Positions 5,756 to 12,727 of a DNA stretch of 14,536 bases are shown here, piece by piece. Made by a program: the position numbers and the translations under genes. The notes beneath the pieces were generated by a model. The model had not been told where the DNA came from, did not search any database, and saw only the letters and a list, made by a program, of their open reading frames with translations. This DNA is from a bacterium (GTDB taxonomy: Bacteria > Bdellovibrionota > FAC87 > UBA2466), in assembly GCA_019750655.1 (NCBI GenBank), contig JAIEOG010000247.1, positions 1 through 14,536 on the forward strand. The letters are read 5' to 3'. Position 1 is the first letter of the stretch; every line of letters starts with the position of its first letter.

Positions 5756-8700
5756 ATGCTCGAACGCTTGGTGAAGTTTTCGCTCTCGAACCGATGGGTG
5801 GTCCTGGGTACATTCGCCTTTTTGGCCGTGCTCGGAGCTTGGAGTGTTCAAAAACTTCCAATCGATGCCGTCCCTGACATCACCAATGTTCAAGTAGTGG
5901 TGAATTCCAAAACCGGAGCCCTTGACCCAGAGAAGATTGAACTTCTCGTGACCCGCCCCATCGAAGTAGAGCTCACCGGCTTAGTTGGCCTCGACGAGAT
6001 CCGCTCGATTTCTCGATATGGACTTTCTCAGGTCACCTTGGTTTTCGTGGACGGCACGGACATCTATTGGGCGCGTCAACAAGTCAGCGAACGTCTTCAG
6101 AATGTTCGCGGGCAACTACCCCCAGCAGTCACAACCGAACTCGCTCCGGTCACAACGGGCCTCGGCGAAGTGGTTATGTACAGCGTGGAAGCGGAGCCTG
6201 GCAGCGAGCTTTCTAAAATGTCGGAAACCGAGCGCTTGACTGAACTCCGAACCGCGCAGGACTTCATCATTGCCCCACAACTAAAAAGGGTTGCTGGTAT
6301 TGCCGAAGTGGATTCGAACGGGGGCTACGAGAAGCAAATTCACGTCAATTTCTTCCCTGATCGACTGGAGCGGTTTGGCCTGACGGCGGATGTTCTTGTG
6401 GCTCGCCTGGAGACATTGGGAGAGAACTTTGGTGGTGGCTACATTCAAAGAGAGGGGCGCCAGATCATCGTACGAAGCGTTCCTGGAATTCCCAATCTAG
6501 AAGCGCTGAGAAATTACCCCCTGGGGCTGAATGTTAGAGGCCGACCCATCCGAGTGTCGGACGTCGCCGAAGTCCAAATCGATCACCCGCTCCGTCTTGG
6601 CGCGGCCACTCGCAATGGAGAAGAAACCGTTCTCGGCACCTTGCTTATGCGGGTTGGGGCCAATAGCCGGGAGGTAGCGATTCAGGCACAAAAGACGATT
6701 GCGAAGCTTGAACTTCCCAAGGGCGTCCAGGTTGTACCTCTGTATTCTCGCAGCTTTCTGGTTGATGCGACGATTCACACAGTTATTAAGAGTCTTACCG
6801 AAGGCGCCGTGCTGGTGATAGCTGTCTTGCTTCTATTACTCGGCAATTGGCGCGCGTCGCTGATTGTGGCCTCCGCCATTCCTTTGTCTATGCTACTTGC
6901 GGCACGCGGAATGAGTTTATTTGGCGTTTCCGCAAACTTGATGAGCCTTGGGGCTATCGACTTCGGTCTTCTCGTGGATGGTTCAGTAGTATTGGTAGAA
7001 AACATCTTGAGTCGCCTAAGCACTTCTCTCGCATCTAGTCGCGAACAGAAAAGAGAGATCATCGAGCACGCTTGCGTGGAGGTATTAAATCCCATCGTCT
7101 TTGGATTGAGTCTAATCATGGTCGTGTACGTTCCCATTCTCACTCTGGAGAGCATTGAAGGAAAAATGTTTCGACCGATGGCGATCACGGTCCTTCTAGC
7201 CTTAGCCGCCTCGCTTTTTATCGCAGTATTCTTGATGCCGGTACTAGCGGATATGTTTCTGTCTATTCCGAAAGGTCAACCCGGACAAGAACACCCGGTA
7301 GAACACGAAACCTTTTTCTTCCGCTGGGCTAAAAAAGCCTATTTGCCTGTCTTGGACGCTTCCTTTGCCCACCGAGCGTGGTTGGTAGGCCTGGCAGGGA
7401 TTTTAATAGTCATGGCGGGTTTTGTTCTTTCGCGAATGGGTTCCAATTTCATACCGAATTTGGACGAGGGCGACTTAGTAATCACTCTTGCTCGAGATAC
7501 TAGGCAAGGCATTGACTCCTCTGTGGAAGTCCAAAAAAAGGTTGAGGCACTTCTCGCGACTTACCCCGAGGTAGAGCGAGTATTTTCGCGAATAGGGACA
7601 GCTGAATCTGCGACCGATCCCATGGGGGCTAATCTCGCTGACACTTTTCTCATGCTAAAGAAAGACAGGAACCAGTGGACGCATCCGGACAAAGAGGCTC
7701 TCTTCAAAGATATGGAGGCGCGAATAAAGACGCTCAACGTTGTCCAAGAAGCTTCTCAAACCCAACCTATTGAGATGCGGTTCAATGAAATGTTGGAAGG
7801 AAGCCGTGCAGACATCACGCTAAGGGTCTTGGGGCCAGATCTGGAAAATCTTTATGAAGCAATCGAGGCCTCTGAGAAGGTCTTAAAAACGATTCCGGGT
7901 ATCGAATCTGTAGAATCGGATCCGCTTACCGCTCTGAAGAAAAGCGAGATGCTAGACGTAAGTCCCGATTATGCAAAATTAGCGCGTCTTGGAATAAATG
8001 TTTCCGAAGTAAATCGTTTCCTAGAGCTGTCCATGGGGGGCAAGGAAGTAGGTAGCTTCATCGAAAATTCCTTACGTTTTCCTATCGTAGTCCACTTGGA
8101 CGAAAACTTAAGAGAGCAACAGTCTGTAATTGAATCTCTTCCCCTGCCTCTCCCCGCAGGGGGCACAGTGAAGTTATCGGAGGTGGCGAACTTTTCGATC
8201 CAGAACAAGGTGACGACCATTGCTCGCTCCTGGGGGGAGCGGTACGCGGCAATATCTATCAACTTAGAAGGCAGGGATGTCTCTTCTTTTGTCGAAGAAG
8301 CTAAGTCCAAAGTTGAAAGCAGCATCAAGCTTCCAGAAGGCTATCGCTTTTTCTGGGGTGGCCAGTTCAAAAACCTAACCAGGGCCAAAGTCCGTCTATG
8401 GATTGTTGTACCATCGACGCTAGTTGCAGTTTTTATCGTTCTGCTTTGGAGTTTGGGCAGTTTCCCTCAAACGGTTCTGGTTTTTTCCACGATTCCTTTT
8501 GCGGCAGTGGGGGGAGTATTGCTCCTATTCGTCCGAGGAATTCCTTTGAGTGTTTCGGCTATGATTGGCTTCATTGCTCTCATAGGAATTGCGCTGCTAA
8601 ACACGATAGTCCTTATCAACGTCTTCCAACAGCGCATTCGAACTGGAACTTCCCCGCTCCACACAAGTATTCGTGAAGGCGCAATTTCACGCCTTCGCCC

Positions 8701-8905
8701 AGTGCTGATGACGGCTCTAGTGGCCAGCCTGGGATTTGTTCCCATGGCTCTGAACACTGGGATCGGAGCAGAGGTACAGAGGCCTTTGGCTACGGTCATT
8801 ATTGGTGGACTAATTACATCCACCATTCTGACTTTGGTACTCTTGCCTGGACTTTACGAGTGGACGATAGGCAAGAAACCTGCGGCCCTGAAGACGTCGG
8901 CATAG
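5756..8905 (+). CDS. czcA: Heavy-metal efflux RND transporter, CzcA family
   Basis: Inner-membrane, proton-driven pump of 1049 residues, full length for the HME-RND family. The N-terminus has LPIDAVPDITNVQV and SRYGLSQVTLVF, both characteristic of CzcA. Helix 4 carries LGAIDFGLLVDGSVVLVEN, giving Asp402, Asp408 and Glu415 at the same numbers as the essential residues of Cupriavidus CzcA. The DFG..VDG form marks divalent-cation pumps (Co, Zn, Cd, Ni) and differs from the Cu/Ag pump CusA. The usual two sets of hydrophobic helices and two large periplasmic loops are present, and the C-terminus (RPVLMTALVASLGFVPMAL...) is intact. The ATG at 5756 has GAGG 5 bases upstream. An earlier in-frame start at 5723 overlaps the channel gene and is rejected. 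Exact metal cannot be read from sequence. ECF control resembles the Ni/Co cnr system. Confidence 0.95.
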   Translation: MLERLVKFSLSNRWVVLGTFAFLAVLGAWSVQKLPIDAVPDITNVQVVVNSKTGALDPEKIELLVTRPIEVELTGLVGLDEIRSISRYGLSQVTLVFVDGTDIYWARQQVSERLQNVRGQLPPAVTTELAPVTTGLGEVVMYSVEAEPGSELSKMSETERLTELRTAQDFIIAPQLKRVAGIAEVDSNGGYEKQIHVNFFPDRLERFGLTADVLVARLETLGENFGGGYIQREGRQIIVRSVPGIPNLEALRNYPLGLNVRGRPIRVSDVAEVQIDHPLRLGAATRNGEETVLGTLLMRVGANSREVAIQAQKTIAKLELPKGVQVVPLYSRSFLVDATIHTVIKSLTEGAVLVIAVLLLLLGNWRASLIVASAIPLSMLLAARGMSLFGVSANLMSLGAIDFGLLVDGSVVLVENILSRLSTSLASSREQKREIIEHACVEVLNPIVFGLSLIMVVYVPILTLESIEGKMFRPMAITVLLALAASLFIAVFLMPVLADMFLSIPKGQPGQEHPVEHETFFFRWAKKAYLPVLDASFAHRAWLVGLAGILIVMAGFVLSRMGSNFIPNLDEGDLVITLARDTRQGIDSSVEVQKKVEALLATYPEVERVFSRIGTAESATDPMGANLADTFLMLKKDRNQWTHPDKEALFKDMEARIKTLNVVQEASQTQPIEMRFNEMLEGSRADITLRVLGPDLENLYEAIEASEKVLKTIPGIESVESDPLTALKKSEMLDVSPDYAKLARLGINVSEVNRFLELSMGGKEVGSFIENSLRFPIVVHLDENLREQQSVIESLPLPLPAGGTVKLSEVANFSIQNKVTTIARSWGERYAAISINLEGRDVSSFVEEAKSKVESSIKLPEGYRFFWGGQFKNLTRAKVRLWIVVPSTLVAVFIVLLWSLGSFPQTVLVFSTIPFAAVGGVLLLFVRGIPLSVSAMIGFIALIGIALLNTIVLINVFQQRIRTGTSPLHTSIREGAISRLRPVLMTALVASLGFVPMALNTGIGAEVQRPLATVIIGGLITSTILTLVLLPGLYEWTIGKKPAALKTSA

Positions 8906-9053
8906 TCGAATTTAGTGCGTGGCAGGTGCGTGGGAAAAATGGCGAGAGCTGCTTTACGATGCTCACTGACGCTTAATGAAAACTAACCGGTTATCGTCGA
9001 TAGAATCATTCAATCGCTGATTTTATTGGTTATTTTAAGTCGATAGATTGGGT
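8906..9053. other. Non-coding right end of the genomic island
   Basis: No gene is seen here. The stretch separates the pump stop from the RNA-gene 3' end. It contains a 9-bp direct repeat GTCGATAGA (8996-9004 and 9039-9047), the second copy close to the presumed crossover. Such repeats next to attachment sites can be integrase arm sites, but nothing proves it here. No clear terminator for the pump operon is visible. Confidence 0.4.
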
Positions 9054-9074
9054 GTTCGATTCCCCCCACCTCCA
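9054..9074 (+). other. Partial tmRNA/tRNA 3' end, candidate island attachment site
   Basis: The block TTCGATTCCCCCCACCTCCA at 9055-9074 has the parts of an RNA-gene 3' end in order: T-loop TTCGATT, T-stem strand CCCCC, acceptor strand CACCTCC and discriminator A. An acceptor CACCTCC-A would pair with the GGGGGTG that begins many tmRNAs, so ssrA is the best guess. A tRNA is possible. No matching D-arm, anticodon arm or 5' acceptor strand lies upstream, and the upstream T-stem strand GGGTG has one mismatch. It is therefore a fragment. A 3'-end copy left at the far side of an integrated island explains it, with the intact gene expected to the left of the window. Confidence 0.68.
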
Positions 9075-9099
9075 AATTTTCGCCTCCCCGGCGAAAATT
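9075..9099 (+). terminator. Hairpin after the RNA-gene 3' end
   Basis: Perfect 10-bp stem AATTTTCGCC / GGCGAAAATT with loop TCCCC, starting on the base after the presumed tmRNA/tRNA end. Position suggests the original terminator of that RNA gene. There is no long T-run after it, so it is a weak intrinsic terminator on sequence alone. Confidence 0.5.
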
Positions 9100-9109
9100 C
9101 GAAATTTGT

Positions 9110-9190
9110 AATTCGAGATTCGAAATTAGAAAGAAACTTCGGACGCTGGTTAGAGGGGCGAAAATTTAATCTAATTTCGAATCTCGAATT
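9110..9190. repeat. 21-bp perfect inverted repeat around a 39-base centre
   Basis: Arm 9110-9130 begins AATTCGAGATTCG and is the exact reverse complement of arm 9170-9190, which begins TCTAATTTCGAATC. The centre (9131-9169) is not symmetrical. The left arm partly repeats the sequence just before it: ATTCGAAATT occurs at 9097-9106 and again at 9118-9127. GGCGAAAATT occurs at 9090-9099 and 9158-9167. It has no open frame of note and could be a small palindromic repeat element, a transcript hairpin or a recombination site. Confidence 0.8.
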
Positions 9191-9345
9191 TCGGCCGAAA
9201 CCACTAAGGCACTCCCCTGTTCCCCGTGTCACACCCCCAAAACCGCTAACCCCATGAATCTCTTGGGGGCGTAATTTGTCACCTCCGTTCACCCCCTCGC
9301 CCCAAGCGCTGCGTTCTATACCTGCTCGAAACAGAGCGGAGATAT
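9191..9345. other. Non-coding stretch before the secreted-protein genes
   Basis: C-rich on the plus strand, with no convincing gene or -35/-10 pair. It must hold the promoter of the next gene, whose ribosome site GGAG is at 9338-9341. I cannot place the promoter. Confidence 0.4.
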
Positions 9346-10305
9346 ATGAAGTCTGTAAGCAAATGGATCGTGTCGGGACTATTAATCTGCATGGCGGCTC
9401 ACGGCCAGCCTCCCACAGAAGCTGAAATCAACGCGCTACGGGCGCAAGCACAAGGCGAGCAAGTATCGCTCGAAATCGCTCGGCTCTTTCTAGCCACCGA
9501 ACTCCTACAAGAGAAGTACCGGGAGAGCGCGAAAGACTACGACCCAGCCGTGACTTTCAAAGACCCCGTGGACAACAGTCTAGCGCAATTTGTACAGAGT
9601 GCGGCCGCTTGTAGAATAATGCTTCCTTCAACACTTCTTGGAAACACATGGTCCGCGATAAGCGCCTATGGTTCTGGAGAAAAAAGCCTGGCCTTTGGCT
9701 TTGTCGCTGCTGCCGCCTTGCAGATTGTGGCTGTCTCTTCGGCGCCAGAAAGTATTCAGAATTACCTCGATGGTAAGCAGACTCCCCTGGCCGCCGACCA
9801 GCTGAAAGCCATAAAAGATTTCGATGAGAAGATCCGAGAAGCAACGGGGTATCTTTCGAATCTTCTCTCTCTCAATGCCGCGCAACGCACTCGCTTCGAA
9901 CAAGCAGTTAAAGCCACAGCATTGAAAAACGTTCGGCTGAAGTTAGGAAGTACCATGCGCCAGGAAATGTTGCCCATCGACCTAATCGAAATCGTGGCTC
10001 AGGAAAATCTGGTGGATGGACAGCAGAAAGCGGCTCTATTACGGCTCCGAGGTCTAATCCAAAGCATGAGCGAAGAAGCTTTCGGCGATAAAGATTTCGA
10101 TACCGTGCGCAAGGAATTCGCGGACGTAGGATTCTCCTTCGGCGACGCAAAGCAAGTCCTACGCGACCTACAAAGCCACTTGGAGCGCCAGGATGAGCCA
10201 CGGAGCCTCGAGTTTGAAGAAAAATATGCGCTCTCCCTGGAAAAAACGCGGTTAACCACCCGAGTGAAGGACGCAATCCAGAACATCGATCAAATGCAAG
10301 AGTGA
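9346..10305 (+). CDS. Secreted helical protein of unknown function
   Basis: A 319-residue protein that I do not recognise. The ATG at 9346 has GGAG four bases upstream and opens a Sec signal peptide (KSVSKW, then IVSGLLICMAA, likely cleaved near HGQ). A short hydrophobic or small-residue stretch lies near residues 107-128 (SLAFGFVAAAALQIVAVSS) and may be a buried helix or a membrane segment. The rest is rich in Glu, Lys, Gln and Leu and looks mostly alpha-helical, with coiled-coil-like parts in the last 100 residues (LRGLIQSMSEE..., LRDLQSHLERQ). It is the first of three plus-strand genes for exported proteins. A hairpin six bases after its stop separates it from the second. Expected location is the periplasm or cell surface. 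Confidence 0.78.
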   Translation: MKSVSKWIVSGLLICMAAHGQPPTEAEINALRAQAQGEQVSLEIARLFLATELLQEKYRESAKDYDPAVTFKDPVDNSLAQFVQSAAACRIMLPSTLLGNTWSAISAYGSGEKSLAFGFVAAAALQIVAVSSAPESIQNYLDGKQTPLAADQLKAIKDFDEKIREATGYLSNLLSLNAAQRTRFEQAVKATALKNVRLKLGSTMRQEMLPIDLIEIVAQENLVDGQQKAALLRLRGLIQSMSEEAFGDKDFDTVRKEFADVGFSFGDAKQVLRDLQSHLERQDEPRSLEFEEKYALSLEKTRLTTRVKDAIQNIDQMQE

Positions 10306-10310
10306 TATAC

Positions 10311-10337
10311 TTTTAGGGGCGCGCAACGCCCCTAAAA
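10311..10337. terminator. Strong intergenic hairpin without a T-run
   Basis: Perfect 11-bp stem TTTTAGGGGCG / CGCCCCTAAAA with loop CGCAA, between the stop at 10305 and the TTG start at 10351. The stem is strong, but no T-run follows on the plus strand. It may terminate weakly, protect the upstream message or lower downstream expression. Confidence 0.5.
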
Positions 10338-10350
10338 CAAAGTCCACTGC

Positions 10351-11943
10351 TTGCAAAAACGTCTAGCCACTTTCGCCCTTATCACTGCACTCCTCCTGCC
10401 GTCCTACGCCGGCAGCATCGAGTGCCCCGCTGCCTATGCAGCTCTTGAGGGAGCAAAGCGTGGCTACCGCGTGCTGCAAAACGCCTACGCTGCCGTCCGC
10501 CCTTACCTCGCAGGGCGTGACGGCAAGCTTTTTCACTTCGATGCAGAAACGGGCATCTCTAAGGCGGTTAGTCTCGCCCAGGACTTGGGAAAACACGCCT
10601 GGAACTGGGGTTTCCCTGGGATCTACCGGTGGGAAACACAGACGGATGCCGTTTTCCGCAAGCTCTGGAAAAAGCCGGATTACAAACCTTCCCCGGCGGA
10701 GTGGGCGCTCCTGAAAAAGCACGGAATGGCCGATCGATTTCGCCAACGCGCTCAGTTTCTACAAACACACCCGCGCTTCCGGTTGGGCCGGCGAGGTTTG
10801 GAACACGCCACTAACGCGGGGTTGAAAGCGCTTTGGGGATTGGTTCTGAACTACCACCACCACCTCAATGCGGAACCTGCGCTCAGCCTCGAAAACTATG
10901 TCGATCAGGGTGACCACGCTCCGGCCGAAGACGAAGTACAGTTACTTCTCGAGACAGTGCCTTTCCCGCATATGGCCATCCGAATCGGAAAGACCGTCTA
11001 TAACTATGGGCTGACGAACCTAAACGAAGTTTCGCTCCAAGAGTACATGAGCCCTTCTTACGTCGTAAAACAGCTTCAAGATCCCCAAGCAGTACGAAGC
11101 CTTTTCGAAGCGCAAGGCCTGACCGGAAAAGCCTTGGAAGCGCGCATGGAAGAATTCCGCAAAACCCACCCTCAAGAACAACCGAGCTTTGTCCAAAAAA
11201 TGCTTCTCGGTGTCGCCGATCCGAACGCTTTGGGACAGCTTGCGCGCACGGTTCATGTCATCACTTTGAAAATCGGCAAGAAAGAACGCGAGGAACTGCA
11301 AACCAAGCTGGCTTTGGATGTGGGAAAACGCTACTTCAACGTCACCTCTGTAAACGATTGTTCGACGATGACCCTGCGCGCTCTAGGCAAGGACTTCGGT
11401 GTGCTAGATGCCTCACCCAGCACAGCAGGGATGCTCTTTGCGCTCAAGAAATCCCTAGGCGACTCCTCGGTGGGATCGATTTTTCAGGTGAATGTCGATT
11501 CAAGTGGGGGGACTTCCCTGCGAGACTCTTACATCCACTTTTTAGATGGTTCGTACCACCTCACTATGTTGCCCGCCTACCTACCCGCGCGCTTATACGT
11601 GGATGCCACTCACTCGTCTGAAGACTTGCAGTTTTTAGAACCCGGCATCGCTGCGGAATTGGAGAAGTGGAAAAAGGACACTGTCTCTAAGCTCGAGCAA
11701 GAGAAAAGCATTAGTCTGCTCCGAGGGGAAATAGCGTTAATCGAAAACGCACCCGAAGGAGACAAACCTCGCTTGAAGAAAGCCCTTCAACGGGATGCCA
11801 AATTCTTTCTACCGGAACGCATGGCTCTCGTGCGGGGCCGCTTAGATGATCCCAACACCTCCATGCCGGCTCGCCACGCCTTTCAGGCGGAATGGGAATA
11901 CCTTACAGAACTCGACGGGGCCGTGCGGAAGCTCCAGGACTAA
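10351..11943 (+). CDS. Secreted protein with permuted papain-like (LRAT/DUF4105-like) signature
   Basis: A 530-residue exported protein. A stop at 10333 and the absence of other start codons leave TTG at 10351 as the start. The Sec signal peptide (QKRLATFALITALLLPSYA) begins right there, which supports it. No Shine-Dalgarno is clear. After a helical N-terminal region, FPHMAIRIGKTVYNYG (His207) is followed about 130 residues later by FNVTSVNDCSTMTLRAL (Cys337). Histidine first, then Asn-x-Cys at the start of a helix, preceded by a spaced helix (LKIGKKEREELQTKL), is the order seen in circularly permuted NlpC/P60-like folds such as LRAT, YiiX and DUF4105. If correct, it would be a periplasmic cysteine peptidase, amidase or acyltransferase. 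The assignment is by motif only. The C-terminus (about 430-530) is charged and helical. Confidence 0.78.
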   Translation: MQKRLATFALITALLLPSYAGSIECPAAYAALEGAKRGYRVLQNAYAAVRPYLAGRDGKLFHFDAETGISKAVSLAQDLGKHAWNWGFPGIYRWETQTDAVFRKLWKKPDYKPSPAEWALLKKHGMADRFRQRAQFLQTHPRFRLGRRGLEHATNAGLKALWGLVLNYHHHLNAEPALSLENYVDQGDHAPAEDEVQLLLETVPFPHMAIRIGKTVYNYGLTNLNEVSLQEYMSPSYVVKQLQDPQAVRSLFEAQGLTGKALEARMEEFRKTHPQEQPSFVQKMLLGVADPNALGQLARTVHVITLKIGKKEREELQTKLALDVGKRYFNVTSVNDCSTMTLRALGKDFGVLDASPSTAGMLFALKKSLGDSSVGSIFQVNVDSSGGTSLRDSYIHFLDGSYHLTMLPAYLPARLYVDATHSSEDLQFLEPGIAAELEKWKKDTVSKLEQEKSISLLRGEIALIENAPEGDKPRLKKALQRDAKFFLPERMALVRGRLDDPNTSMPARHAFQAEWEYLTELDGAVRKLQD

Positions 11944-12047
11944 TTCCAAGTTCCCCCGTACGTCCTGTAAAATACCGCGACCTCCAGCCCTTCCCGATCG
12001 ATACTTTTCCAAGAGGGCATGTTATAGCTCTCCGCCGCGAGGAAAAC

Positions 12048-12704
12048 TTGAAGCATCTCTTTTCATTTTGTGCCCTCTTTGTTTCCCTAAGCGCGGCTGC
12101 AGGCTACCCGGACATCTCCGATGAAGAGCACGCTCAGTGCCGGCGCATCTTTGGCGAAAGCGCGGTTTCGGGCCGAGCGGTTATTGCCATGAGCCAAGCT
12201 AAAATGAGCGCTCAGAGTTGCTCAGTTCAGTTCGCTTCTTCTGTCCGAGCAGCCGGGTGGGTATTTGGACGTTTCCTGAAAGGTTCGGGCCCGGAAGTCT
12301 GGAAAGCGCGGGCGGTTTTTTTGCCGAGTTTTTTGTCAGTCGAACGTTCCTACCAAGGGTTTTCGGCGCGCTCGGTTTTGGACGCTAGCTCGCTTCCCAA
12401 TCTTTTTATTTCAGGCGGGTGGAATTTAAGAAAAGCTCCGGTACTGCGCCACCCGAACCTCGATCAGGTACAGGCAATCAACCCGTCCGCTTTCATTGCC
12501 GACGCTCAGGTTTTATTTGTGAAAGATCCGGAGGACCGGGAGCGCACTTTCACAAAAATGGATCTGAATATGACCCCAGAAGCGTTGCAGAGCGTTTCAA
12601 TAGATCCCGCCCTATGGACCCGAGGCGCGGGACACCTTGTCTTAATCCCTTCTTCGCGCGAGCGGGCAAACCAAGGCATACCGGCGGAACTTCTTCCCGA
12701 GTAA
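12048..12704 (+). CDS. Secreted protein of unknown function
   Basis: A 218-residue protein of no recognised family. The reading frame is open upstream to 11892, but that part overlaps the preceding gene and has no protein-like character. The TTG at 12048 is chosen because GAGGA lies about 4 bases upstream and a Sec signal peptide follows (KHLFSFCALFVSLSAAAG). The mature part has two cysteines near the N-terminus (HAQCRRIF and AQSCSVQF) that could form a disulfide, and no further membrane helix. The gene ends 23 bases before the stop of the convergent glycoside hydrolase gene. It follows the 530-residue gene by about 100 bases on the same strand, so the three secreted proteins may share a process. 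Confidence 0.72.
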   Translation: MKHLFSFCALFVSLSAAAGYPDISDEEHAQCRRIFGESAVSGRAVIAMSQAKMSAQSCSVQFASSVRAAGWVFGRFLKGSGPEVWKARAVFLPSFLSVERSYQGFSARSVLDASSLPNLFISGGWNLRKAPVLRHPNLDQVQAINPSAFIADAQVLFVKDPEDRERTFTKMDLNMTPEALQSVSIDPALWTRGAGHLVLIPSSRERANQGIPAELLPE

Positions 12705-12727
12705 AAGGCTTATGCAGCAGCCGGCGC

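Noticed and set aside
9226..9281. TGTCACA-like words (near 9226 and 9276) as further ECF promoters
   Set aside because: Neither is followed by CGTA at the right spacing, so they do not match the two-box motif.
9035..9292. Minus-strand open frame ending its N-terminal part in GGGGNRTPN
   Set aside because: This peptide is the known artefact of translating the reverse complement of a tRNA/tmRNA 3' end. It supports the RNA fragment, not a gene.
11892..12047. Upstream extension of the 218-residue gene
   Set aside because: It overlaps the end of the 530-residue gene out of frame, and a signal peptide with a ribosome site begins at 12048.
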